A DNA stretch of 64,000 nucleotides, taken from the NCBI GenBank assembly GCA_017935505.1, contig JAGBHM010000014.1, positions 124,001-188,000 on the forward strand, written 5' to 3'. Source of the DNA: Bacteroidales bacterium. GTDB lineage: Bacteria; Bacteroidota; Bacteroidia; Bacteroidales; UBA932. The notes below the pieces were generated by a model. The model was not told where the DNA came from. It was given only the letters and a program-made list of their open reading frames with translations, and did not search any database. Shown here piece by piece: positions 1-7,193 of this stretch. The number at the start of each line of letters is the position of its first letter. Within the stretch, counting starts at the first letter, position 1. A program made the translations under genes and the position numbers.

Positions 1-100
1 TGAATTTCTCTCTTGGAACTTTGCAAAGAGGGCATTTCTCAGGAGCCTCGTTACCTTCGTGAACATAACCGCATACTGTACAGATAAATTTCTTTTTCAT
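1..100 (-). CDS. Reverse rubrerythrin / NADH peroxidase-like protein, 5' part only
   Basis: The first 33 codons are present and the gene runs off the left edge. They encode a rubredoxin-type knuckle with Cys7-x2-Cys10 and Cys23-Pro-x-Cys26, with the usual spacing and the segment CGYVHEG. A rubredoxin domain at the very N-terminus is typical of reverse rubrerythrins, often annotated as NADH peroxidase in Bacteroides. These use a rubredoxin iron to feed electrons to a C-terminal diiron domain that reduces peroxide. A stand-alone rubredoxin is possible, because the diiron domain is outside the window. A good promoter lies upstream at 206-236, leaving a leader of about 100 bases. Confidence 0.75.
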   Translation of the reverse strand, partial: MKKKFICTVCGYVHEGNEAPEKCPLCKVPREKF

Positions 101-205
101 AATCGTAGTTTTTAATGTTTATTGTTATTGATATTATTTTTAACTTTGATGTTATTTTTACTTTAATTTTAATAATTCTTATTTTTGAATCATTAAAATC
201 TATTG

Positions 206-236
206 CAAAGGTAATACTTTTTTTTATATCTCCAAA
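206..236 (-). promoter_or_regulatory. Bacteroidota promoter of the reverse rubrerythrin
   Basis: On the minus strand a -33 TTTG (236-233) is followed after 19 bases by TACCTTTG (213-206), a perfect TAnnTTTG. Transcription would begin near 199. Two AT-rich stretches just downstream (184-198 and 167-181) each match the Bacillus PerR box at 11 of 14 fixed positions. That is weak in DNA this AT-rich. Confidence 0.6.
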
Positions 237-304
237 TTTTATTTAAAAAAATTCTAAATTAGATTTCGGGAATATAAATAAAGATTTAAATATGTGTCTC
301 ATAT

Positions 305-335
305 TTTGTCAATTGCATAAAAAAAATTATCTTTG
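305..335 (+). promoter_or_regulatory. Bacteroidota promoter of rplY-pth
   Basis: A -33 TTTG (305-308) is followed after 19 bases by TATCTTTG (328-335). The start would be near 342, giving a leader of about 80 bases before rplY. The rest of the 101-421 gap is AT-rich and shows no gene. Confidence 0.65.
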
Positions 336-421
336 CGGCCACAATTACAAAAAGGCATCTTTTTTGGTGCAATGGGGTCTGGAAACTCCAGACTGAGTAA
401 CACATTTTTAAACAAAACAAC

Positions 422-1012
422 ATGGAAACACTTGTTATTAAAGGTAATGCCAGAACTATTGGCAACAAACAGACAATCAAAACATTGCGTAGAAATGGCG
501 AAGTTCCTTGCGTAATGTACGGACACAACTTGAACAATCTTGTATTCTCTATCAACGAGAAAGACCTTAAGAAAATTACACATACTCCAAAATCATATAT
601 CATCAAGATGGATATTGAGGGTAAAGAGTACACTTGCGTATTCCACTCAGCACAATACCATCCAGTAACTGATGAGGCTCTTCATGTAGACTTCCTTTCA
701 GTTTCAAGCGAGAGACCAGTTGTAATCGATATTCCTATCGTTCTTACCGGTAACTCAGAGGGTGTTAAACAAGGTGGTAAACTTATGGTTTCTTCAAGAA
801 AACTTAAAGTTTCGGCTCCTATCGAGAACCTTCCAGATGAGCTTACAGTAGATATTACAAACTTGCAGTTGGGCAAAACTATCGTAGCTGGCGATCTTTC
901 ATTCGATGGCGTTCAGATAGTATCTCCTAAGAGCACAATCATTTGCGCAGTTAAGATGACTCGTGCTGCTCTTGGTGCTGCCGCTGCTGCTGCCGCTGCC
1001 GCTAAAAAATAG
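422..1012 (+). CDS. rplY: 50S ribosomal protein L25/general stress protein Ctc
   Basis: The 196-residue protein is the long Ctc form of L25, which binds 5S rRNA in the central protuberance of the large subunit. The N-terminal part, about residues 1-92, is the L25 beta-barrel with the RGNGEVPCVMYG-type segment near residue 25. The rest is the TL5/Ctc C-terminal domain. The protein ends in an unusual run of alanines closed by two lysines, probably a flexible tail. Length fits the Bacteroidota family. The gene has its own promoter, and pth follows 25 bases downstream, a pairing found in many bacteria and probably one transcript. Confidence 0.95.
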   Translation: METLVIKGNARTIGNKQTIKTLRRNGEVPCVMYGHNLNNLVFSINEKDLKKITHTPKSYIIKMDIEGKEYTCVFHSAQYHPVTDEALHVDFLSVSSERPVVIDIPIVLTGNSEGVKQGGKLMVSSRKLKVSAPIENLPDELTVDITNLQLGKTIVAGDLSFDGVQIVSPKSTIICAVKMTRAALGAAAAAAAAAKK

Positions 1013-1037
1013 TAGGGTATCATAAAACAGGCGTATC

Positions 1038-1616
1038 ATGAATTTTTTAATCGCAGGATTAGGAAATATCGGAGCTGAATACGCAAATACCCGACACAAT
1101 ATAGGATTTATGGTGCTGGATGCCTTGATAAAAGACTCCGGCACCTCTTTTATTTCGGGACGTTACGGTTCAACTGCCGAGATTTCTTACAGAGGTCACA
1201 AACTTATATTGCTTAAACCATCCACTTATATGAATCTGAGTGGAAAGGCTGTGAATTATTGGATGCAGGAGCTGAAGATAAAACCGGAAAATCTTCTGGT
1301 TGTAGTTGATGATCTGGCTCTTCCATTTGGAACTCTGCGCATGCGCAAACAGGGCAGTGATGGCGGGCACAATGGCCTTAAAAATATAACCCAGATGTTG
1401 GGCAACAGTTCTTATGCACGATTGAGAGTTGGAATAGGTGATGCCTTCTCAAAAGGTCATCAGGTGGATTATGTGCTTGGAAAATGGAAATCGGAAGAGG
1501 AGAAGGAGATGCCGTTCATTCTCGACCGTGCCTGTGATGCCATAAAAGCCTATGCCTTTATGGGCCCCGACAGAGCCATGAACATCTGTAATACAAACAC
1601 AAAAAAGAGCGAGTAA
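1038..1616 (+). CDS. pth: Peptidyl-tRNA hydrolase
   Basis: Pth releases peptides from peptidyl-tRNA that has dropped off ribosomes, recycling the tRNA. The 192-residue protein has the full signature: GLGN ending at Asn10, TRHNIGF with catalytic His20, the VVVDDLALPFG segment near residue 92 and GSDGGHNGLK near residue 112. Length is normal for the bacterial enzyme. It follows rplY by 25 bases and its stop codon lies inside the 5' arm/loop region of a strong intrinsic terminator, so rplY-pth is a complete two-gene unit. Confidence 0.97.
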   Translation: MNFLIAGLGNIGAEYANTRHNIGFMVLDALIKDSGTSFISGRYGSTAEISYRGHKLILLKPSTYMNLSGKAVNYWMQELKIKPENLLVVVDDLALPFGTLRMRKQGSDGGHNGLKNITQMLGNSSYARLRVGIGDAFSKGHQVDYVLGKWKSEEEKEMPFILDRACDAIKAYAFMGPDRAMNICNTNTKKSE

Positions 1617-1628
1617 CCGCTCTTTTTT
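1601..1628 (+). terminator. Intrinsic terminator after pth
   Basis: An A-tract plus GAGCG (1601-1611) pairs with CGCTC plus a T-tract (1618-1628) around a six-base loop. The pth stop codon is in the loop. The A and T tracts could let it work in both directions. Confidence 0.85.
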
Positions 1629-1713
1629 TATTTACTACTCTTCTGAATGCAAAATAATGAAAGGGTAACAGATGTTTTGTGTGTTATATATATGTTAAAT
1701 TAAATTAAATGTT

Positions 1714-2349
1714 ATGAAGTGTGTGCATATATTCTTATTCCTATTCTTATTGTTTATTAGTTCGTGTGATAAGGAAAATGTTCCAGTATTACCAGAAACA
1801 GAGATGGTGCAATTTATAGAATTAAATAATGATCAATGGATGCTAAATCTTGAAGAAAATCAGGCTATAAAACTATTTGGAAATAGTGCGTATCAGAAGG
1901 TTATCTCACAGATAAAACAATTTAATGATGAGATTATAAAATTAAGAAAAGACTCTGTTAAAATAGAACTTATACATAATAATAAGAGCGTAATTTTTTG
2001 TAAAGGTGTAAAGATTGAAGAAAGAGAATATCCATTTGATGATATAAAAACAAAATCACCTACAATATTATTTAAACTCTCTGGTATAGGTGATGCATAT
2101 TTTACCACCCCTAAGGATATAACAACAGTATATTGTAATGTCTATATTCAAGCAACATTTGGATGGAATTTTTTAGTTACAGATATGAAGTGGGGTGAAC
2201 AATGGGCGGTTTATGGTTTTGGTCCAGGAAATAGAAATCAGTCTTTTGATTATAAACTGACAAATAGCATAAATCCGTTGAATTGGCATTTTCAATGTAT
2301 TGGAACTAATACAGATATTGCTGTTGTGACATATACATTTTCTTATTAG
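1714..2349 (+). CDS. Predicted lipoprotein of unknown function, AT-rich
   Basis: I do not recognise this 211-residue protein. It has a signal sequence with a long Phe/Leu core and a lipobox ending at Cys18 (ISSC), so it is probably a lipoprotein. The mature part has no repeats. It is rich in aromatic residues near the C-terminus, with a WGEQWAVYGFGPGNRNQ segment, and ends in a Thr/Tyr/Phe-rich strand such as a beta-sandwich might have. Base composition is clearly more AT-rich than the neighbours and codon use favours A/T endings, which suggests late acquisition. Another small lipoprotein gene follows 25 bases downstream. Function is unknown. Confidence 0.7.
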   Translation: MKCVHIFLFLFLLFISSCDKENVPVLPETEMVQFIELNNDQWMLNLEENQAIKLFGNSAYQKVISQIKQFNDEIIKLRKDSVKIELIHNNKSVIFCKGVKIEEREYPFDDIKTKSPTILFKLSGIGDAYFTTPKDITTVYCNVYIQATFGWNFLVTDMKWGEQWAVYGFGPGNRNQSFDYKLTNSINPLNWHFQCIGTNTDIAVVTYTFSY

Positions 2350-2374
2350 TATAAACATATAATACTACTTAACT

Positions 2375-2719
2375 ATGAGATACATTTCTATAATCATTAT
2401 GGCATTGGCTATAATATCCTGCAAGTCCCAAGGTGAAGTTACCGGGCAAGGGATTAAGGATTTTATGCCTGATATGTCCTATTCAACAGAGGAGATGGAA
2501 TTGGCCAAAGAGTTTGCAAAAGATACGGTTGCCGTAACATATTTCCTTAAAAATGTGATTGATACACTTGACGGGAAATTCTATATGAAACTTACCCGTG
2601 AAGAGGTTGTGAATGCGGGTTATTCCGGTGAAATGTATGATTTGTACGCAAAAGATATGGCCAAACTCAATGCTTTTGCCGACAGCCTGAAAAAATATAA
2701 TATGCCGTCAGGCCTCTAA
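2375..2719 (+). CDS. Small predicted lipoprotein, unknown function
   Basis: This 114-residue protein begins with a short signal peptide and the lipobox IISC (Cys16), so the mature protein is about 99 residues, acylated and mostly helical and acidic. It contains a GKFYMKLTREEVVNAGYS segment and ends in a Lys/Tyr-rich helix. I do not recognise the family. Base composition is back to the local norm, unlike the gene before it. The stop codon overlaps the stop of the converging S4 gene by four bases, so the two transcripts meet tail to tail. Confidence 0.7.
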   Translation: MRYISIIIMALAIISCKSQGEVTGQGIKDFMPDMSYSTEEMELAKEFAKDTVAVTYFLKNVIDTLDGKFYMKLTREEVVNAGYSGEMYDLYAKDMAKLNAFADSLKKYNMPSGL

Positions 2720-3129
2720 TCAAAGTCCTCATCAAAATATTCGAGAGCTCCGAGCAGGTCATCAATCTCCCTGCGTTCCCGTTTTGTAGGGCGGCCTGCT
2801 CCACGGTCCCGTTTAAGGAATATCACCTCATTTGGCGCAACAAGTTTGTCGAGCTCGGATTGTGGTGTAATGTTGGTTGCGTAGTTTGGAACCAGTTGGG
2901 CACCTTGCCGTTTGTCTATGGGGCAGACAACCTGATACTGGAACTTTACAGCCCCTTTGCGTACGGTAATGATATCTCCTGCCTTTATCGTCTTTGAAGA
3001 TTTTGCATTCTGCCCGCCAACGGCAACTTTGCCAGTACGGCACGCCTCTGCTGCTTCTGAGCGGGTTTTAAATACCCTTATGGCCCAGAGATATTTGTCG
3101 ATTCTTACTTCTACAGGTAAATCTGCCAT
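2716..3129 (-). CDS. S4-domain RNA-binding protein, Hsp15 type
   Basis: The protein is 137 residues. Residues 5-65 form an S4 RNA-binding domain, starting VRIDKYLWAIRVFKTRSEA and running through the GKVAVGGQ and IKAGDIITVRKG strands. It ends in an Arg/Lys-rich then acidic tail. The family (HslR/Hsp15) binds 50S subunits carrying a stalled nascent chain and helps recycle them. That role is inferred from family only. It is the last gene of a minus-strand group, 14 bases after the ManA-like gene, and converges with the small lipoprotein gene. Confidence 0.85.
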   Translation of the reverse strand: MADLPVEVRIDKYLWAIRVFKTRSEAAEACRTGKVAVGGQNAKSSKTIKAGDIITVRKGAVKFQYQVVCPIDKRQGAQLVPNYATNITPQSELDKLVAPNEVIFLKRDRGAGRPTKRERREIDDLLGALEYFDEDFD

Positions 3130-3143
3130 TGTGGTACTCTCCT

Positions 3144-4265
3144 TTAATTTCTGAAAAACAATTCACCGGGATGGGCCCTGTGGCCATCTTCGTGGTCTTC
3201 TCCGCAGTCATGGTCATGACCGCATCCGCAGCTGTGGTGGTGTCCATCTCCGCACTCATTGTGATGATGGTGGTGTCCGCATCCACACTCATCCTCCTCT
3301 TCATCCTCCTCTTCAGGATCTGTACCAGAACCTGTGGGATAGTTGCTCTCATCTTCATAATAATTCATATAGAGATCCTCCTCGATATCAGCAACTTTAG
3401 GAAGAAAGACCTCAAGCAGACTGGTATTGTCACATCCGTTTTCCAGAACAAAGCCATCCATTCCGGCTGGAACAAGAACCATCTCTCCCTTCTTGAAGTC
3501 ATAGGTTGTACCGTTGACCTTGATATTGGCTTGGCCGTTGAGACATATATATATGATGAAACTCTCTTGTGGAGCCTTCTCCAGAGCGCCGTTTAGAGCA
3601 ATGTGCTTTACAATGAAACCGGAGGTGTTGGCAATGGTAACGTCTCCTTCGATGCCAGATATGCGATATTGCTCTTCTGCCTCTGGTGTGTAACCGACCA
3701 CATCTATCGCCTCTGCAATCTCCATTGCTGCATCATCACCTGTGAGGTGGTATGTTATATCTGAGTTTTGTGAAATTTCAATAAATTCGAGCTCTCCCTT
3801 TACAGCGTGTACGCAGCCCGGTTTTATATATATGTAGTCACCGGCCTTTGGGCAGACCATATGCATCTGCTGAATGATAGTATTGTCGATACATCCGTTA
3901 TAAAACCTCTCAGCGTCCATCTGCTCCTCAAATCCCATATAGAGTACTGTTGATGGGCTACTCTTTGTTATATGCCATAATTTGGCCTTTCCAATGGCCA
4001 TATATCTCTCCGAAGCAGTGAGATTGTCTGGATGAGCCTGAAGCGGCAGCCCCTCTTTCTCTATTTTATCCACAGTTATCTTTATCGGAAAAATACCTTT
4101 GTAATATTGGAAATTATCATTTCCTACAATTTCTCCAAGGTAGGTATCCAACACATCATCAATGGAATTTTCCGACAGGAATCCATTGGCTATCACACTG
4201 TTTTCATTTAGGATACGGCAATCTGCCTCAAATTTGAATGGATATAGTTTCTTGCTTTTGTTCAT
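3144..4265 (-). CDS. Class I mannose-6-phosphate isomerase-like protein with a His/Cys-rich metal-binding tail
   Basis: Class I isomerases interconvert mannose-6-P and fructose-6-P using zinc held by Gln, His, Glu and His. Here QAHPDN (Gln76, His78) and the GCVHAVKG histidine are present. The usual Glu in the GKTEMWY segment reads Lys (GKAKLWH), and the Arg after SDITY is His. The body ends near residue 310. A tail then follows: an acidic stretch and about 46 residues with 13 His and 6 Cys in clusters of GCGHHHHH type. This is unusual for the family. Activity as a ManA cannot be assumed; it may be a sugar-phosphate isomerase-like cupin. The start overlaps the end of the protease gene by 38 bases. 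Confidence 0.75.
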   Translation of the reverse strand: MNKSKKLYPFKFEADCRILNENSVIANGFLSENSIDDVLDTYLGEIVGNDNFQYYKGIFPIKITVDKIEKEGLPLQAHPDNLTASERYMAIGKAKLWHITKSSPSTVLYMGFEEQMDAERFYNGCIDNTIIQQMHMVCPKAGDYIYIKPGCVHAVKGELEFIEISQNSDITYHLTGDDAAMEIAEAIDVVGYTPEAEEQYRISGIEGDVTIANTSGFIVKHIALNGALEKAPQESFIIYICLNGQANIKVNGTTYDFKKGEMVLVPAGMDGFVLENGCDNTSLLEVFLPKVADIEEDLYMNYYEDESNYPTGSGTDPEEEDEEEDECGCGHHHHHNECGDGHHHSCGCGHDHDCGEDHEDGHRAHPGELFFRN

Positions 4266-5091
4266 TGTTGAGATTTTTATGGAGATAACGGATTATTGCC
4301 CCGAGCACGAGCGCTGAGACTATATATAATGTAATGTAAGTTGCAGTATTGTATTTCTCTATTATGAGATCCATCAGGCTCATCTCTATATTCTCAGGAT
4401 ACATTATTGTAAACAGTGTGCTCAGGCCATTGTTTATGAAATGGATGAGTATTGCCAGCCACAGCGATCCTGTTCTGTAGTATATCCAACCTATGAATGT
4501 GCCCAGAATAAATGCACCGGTGGCCTGTGAGAGATTAAGATGTATGAGTGCAAAGAAAAATGCGCTCCACAATATTGCCTTTGCCGGCGAAATGTACTGC
4601 AGCATGCCGCGTAGCATCACTCCTCTCAGAAGGAACTCTTCTATTAGAGGTGCCGCTACTGCCACTGATAATGTTGTCCAGAGTGTGTCTGAGAGCATTT
4701 TTTTGTATACCTCCTTAATGGCCTCCGGCATTGGAAAAACAAGTGACAGGGGCTCCGTAACAATCATGGCAGCCACTGTTGAAACAGCTACAAGCAGCAC
4801 AACAGCCATCGGACTGGCCTTACCTGGATTGAAGTTGCTGAGCGGTATGGCCGGAAGTGCTTTTGCCGCGGCCTCATTCCCTTTGAAGAGTATATATGCA
4901 AATACCGGAACCATTGGTGCAATATAGCTCACAAGTGGATTGAGGTCTTGAATGCTGAAACCCAGCACAATACCTGCCAATGCAATGGCGAGTCCAACCC
5001 CTATGCCGCCAATGACACATATGTAGAATGCCATAATCCAGCATTGGCTGTATGTGGGGAGAAAGTGCCTTATGTGTCCGAAAATCTTCAT
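4228..5091 (-). CDS. CPBP (CAAX-type) intramembrane metalloprotease
   Basis: This 287-residue membrane protein has about eight hydrophobic segments and the three CPBP (Abi/Rce1-like) motifs: EEFLLRGVMLRG (paired Glu plus Arg), FFALIHLNLSQ (His) and HFINNGLS (His/Asn). These residues form the intramembrane active site in the family. Bacterial members process peptides or act in bacteriocin immunity, and the substrate here is unknown. The start codon directly abuts the stop of the nucleotidyltransferase, and its 3' end overlaps the ManA-like gene by 38 bases, so the genes are probably translationally coupled. The family is common in Bacteroidota. Confidence 0.88.
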   Translation of the reverse strand: MKIFGHIRHFLPTYSQCWIMAFYICVIGGIGVGLAIALAGIVLGFSIQDLNPLVSYIAPMVPVFAYILFKGNEAAAKALPAIPLSNFNPGKASPMAVVLLVAVSTVAAMIVTEPLSLVFPMPEAIKEVYKKMLSDTLWTTLSVAVAAPLIEEFLLRGVMLRGMLQYISPAKAILWSAFFFALIHLNLSQATGAFILGTFIGWIYYRTGSLWLAILIHFINNGLSTLFTIMYPENIEMSLMDLIIEKYNTATYITLYIVSALVLGAIIRYLHKNLNNEQKQETISIQI

Positions 5092-5997
5092 CTACTGGAA
5101 TAGGGGAGATGGGTAGAGACCACTCTCTGTCATCTCCTTCAACTTTTCAATAACAGCAGGGCGGTCTTCCTTATATGTTACTCCAAACCATTTGTCCGGT
5201 GATGAGAGAACTTTTACAGAAGCTTTGCCGTTGCCTATCAATGAATTTACAATGAAAGGTATATAGAATTCTTTTTTGGTTTCGTTGGAATTCTCTTCCA
5301 GGAAGTCAATGAAGAGCTCTTTGCCATACTTGAAAAGATCGGGAGTGAAGCCCCACATGTTCATTGAAGCATAGGCATTGTAGTCGAGAACATGTGACTC
5401 TCCGTCCATTCCGATACCTGTAATTGTGCCGTTTTTCTCGGCAACTTTATGGTGCTCCTCAACTGTGGTGAGGTAGTGCTCCTCATTTACAGAGCATATT
5501 CCTCGAGACACCTCTCCACTTTCAGAGAGTGTTTTGTTGAGGAAAAAGCCCACCATCGAATATTTGCCTGTTTCACCCTCCTGCTCTTTGAGAAAATCTG
5601 CAAGCACTTTGAATGACTGGGCCCCATAAAAGTCATCGGCATTTATTACGGCAAACGGGGTATCTATGGCCTCCGCTGCCATTAATGTAGCATGACCGGT
5701 TCCCCAAGGCTTCTCCCTTTCAGGATTCAGCGTGAATCCCTCAGGCAGTTTGTCCATCTCCTGCTCCACCAGTTCGACATCGATTATATTTTTGTATTTC
5801 GATACAATCTGCCTCTCAAAATCCTCCCTGAAGTGTTTTCTTATGACAAATACAACTTTGCCAAAGCCCGCCCGCACTGCATCAAATACAGAGTAGTCCA
5901 TAATTGTTTCACCACAAGGGCCGACACCGTCGAGTTGCTTAAGACCACCATATCTGCTGCCCATTCCTGCGGCCAATACTAATAAAGCAGGTTTCAT
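5092..5997 (-). CDS. Sugar-phosphate nucleotidyltransferase
   Basis: The 301-residue protein opens with the nucleotide-binding loop AAGMGSRYGGLKQ (residues 9-21), the GxGxRxGGxKQ signature of NTP:sugar-1-phosphate transferases. VINADDFYG near residue 118 is the metal-binding Asp motif. Length and layout match the Bacteroidota group annotated as UTP-glucose-1-phosphate uridylyltransferase or plain nucleotidyltransferase. The sugar cannot be read from sequence. Position ahead of a ManA-like isomerase suggests hexose-phosphate metabolism, for example GDP- or UDP-sugar supply for surface glycans. It heads the minus-strand group ending in the S4 gene. Confidence 0.85.
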   Translation of the reverse strand: MKPALLVLAAGMGSRYGGLKQLDGVGPCGETIMDYSVFDAVRAGFGKVVFVIRKHFREDFERQIVSKYKNIIDVELVEQEMDKLPEGFTLNPEREKPWGTGHATLMAAEAIDTPFAVINADDFYGAQSFKVLADFLKEQEGETGKYSMVGFFLNKTLSESGEVSRGICSVNEEHYLTTVEEHHKVAEKNGTITGIGMDGESHVLDYNAYASMNMWGFTPDLFKYGKELFIDFLEENSNETKKEFYIPFIVNSLIGNGKASVKVLSSPDKWFGVTYKEDRPAVIEKLKEMTESGLYPSPLFQ

Positions 5998-6045
5998 ATC
6001 GTTTAATTTTAGTTTTCAAAAATTAGAATAGTAAAATTATATTAG

Positions 6046-6053
6046 TAATTTTG
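6046..6053 (+). promoter_or_regulatory. -7 element upstream of the FtsB/DivIC gene
   Basis: TAATTTTG fits TAnnTTTG and puts the transcript start near 6060, about 16 bases ahead of the start codon. No convincing -33 TTG is seen. Confidence 0.45.
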
Positions 6054-6075
6054 CAAAAATAATAAAAAGGATAGA

Positions 6076-6393
6076 ATGCCCCGTAAAAATATTCGCATAA
6101 AGGATTCAAAATGGTTCAAGATTTTGAGGAACAAGTACCTTTTGGTAACATTGTTCTTTGTGGTGTGGGTATTCTTTTTTGATACCAATAACCTTCTGCG
6201 CTGGTATTCCGACATGAGGGACGTGGCTGCCCAAGAGAGACAGAAGGCCTATTATAAAGAGGCCATAAGGGAAACCGATGAGCAGTTGAAGGAGCTTTCG
6301 TCAAATAGGGACAGCCTGGAAAAATTTGCAAGAGAGCAGTACCATTTCCATGAGCCCGACGAAGATCTCTTTATTATAGACAAGAAGCAGTAG
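6076..6393 (+). CDS. Septum formation initiator, FtsB/DivIC family
   Basis: This 105-residue protein has a basic cytoplasmic N-terminus, one membrane segment at about residues 20-37 (LLVTLFFVVWVFFF), then a charged coiled coil at about 45-85 and a short acidic end. That is the layout of FtsB/DivIC, a divisome protein that bridges FtsL and FtsQ and helps activate septal peptidoglycan synthesis. The segment SLEKFAREQYHFHEPDEDLF matches the conserved end of the family. It is monocistronic: the HAD gene converges on it with a three-base gap. Confidence 0.88.
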   Translation: MPRKNIRIKDSKWFKILRNKYLLVTLFFVVWVFFFDTNNLLRWYSDMRDVAAQERQKAYYKEAIRETDEQLKELSSNRDSLEKFAREQYHFHEPDEDLFIIDKKQ

Positions 6394-6396
6394 AAC

Positions 6397-7188
6397 TTAG
6401 TATTGCTTTATCAAATCTAGCAGATTGTCCGATTCATAGGTTGGGCCGCCGTCACATGGCTTGTGGTAAGGATTATAGTAGAACTGGTCTATTCCAAATA
6501 TCTGGGCCCCTTCAATGTCATTGGTGAAATCATCCCCAACCATCAGCGTCTCAGATTTGATTTTCCCCCTCAGTTCAATGTTGCCGTAATTCTCCTCTCC
6601 GCATAGTGCGGCAAGGGCCATCCTGAATATTATAGGAGAGGGCTTATGGACACCAACCTCCTCTGAGATGAAGAATGCATCGATATATTGTATAATGTTG
6701 GAGTTCCTCAGTTTCCTATACTGCACCTCTTTGAATCCATTGCTTATTACGGCAATCCTGCAGCCTCTGGCCTTAAGATTCTCCAGAACCTCCTTTGCTC
6801 CGGGCTCCAGTGCAGTTTCGCAAATCATCTGCTCAAGATATTCGGTTCCAAACTCTTCGCTGAATTTTTTGATATTCTCCTCCTGCTCCGGCTGTGATGC
6901 CCCGAACTCTGCAAATTTGTTGTTCTCCCTGCAGAATATCAGAAAAGTATCATGGAACCTCTGGGCGCGCAGTATCTGCTTTGTTATTTCGCCTGCTTCG
7001 TAGCGTTGCCACAGTACTTTGTTTATATCTTCATATCTCTTGAAAAATAGCTCTTTATCCTCTACGCCAATTTTCTCCTTCAGATTATGGCGTTCAATAA
7101 GGCGGAATATGGCATTCTTGGCATTCAGATCGAATGCCCACAGGGTTCTGTCGATATCAAAGAGATAATATTTGTACTGTTTTATCAT
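6397..7188 (-). CDS. HAD-superfamily phosphatase, YjjG-like
   Basis: The 263-residue HAD hydrolase has motif I FDIDRTLW with the nucleophile Asp11 and acid Asp13, motif II VISNGF near residue 147, a Lys in the HKPSPIIF segment and motif IV LMVGDDFTNDIEGA near residue 217. The helical cap sits between motifs I and II. Closest by layout is YjjG, a 5'-nucleotidase for pyrimidine and modified nucleotides, and the substrate is inferred only. The gene lies six bases downstream of the M64 peptidase gene with no visible link in function. Confidence 0.87.
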   Translation of the reverse strand: MIKQYKYYLFDIDRTLWAFDLNAKNAIFRLIERHNLKEKIGVEDKELFFKRYEDINKVLWQRYEAGEITKQILRAQRFHDTFLIFCRENNKFAEFGASQPEQEENIKKFSEEFGTEYLEQMICETALEPGAKEVLENLKARGCRIAVISNGFKEVQYRKLRNSNIIQYIDAFFISEEVGVHKPSPIIFRMALAALCGEENYGNIELRGKIKSETLMVGDDFTNDIEGAQIFGIDQFYYNPYHKPCDGGPTYESDNLLDLIKQY

Positions 7189-7193
7189 ATAGG

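Noticed and set aside
3129..3596. Hydrophobic plus-strand frame opposite the His-rich tail
   Set aside because: His/Asp codons of the tail read as Val/Met on the other strand. No independent support.
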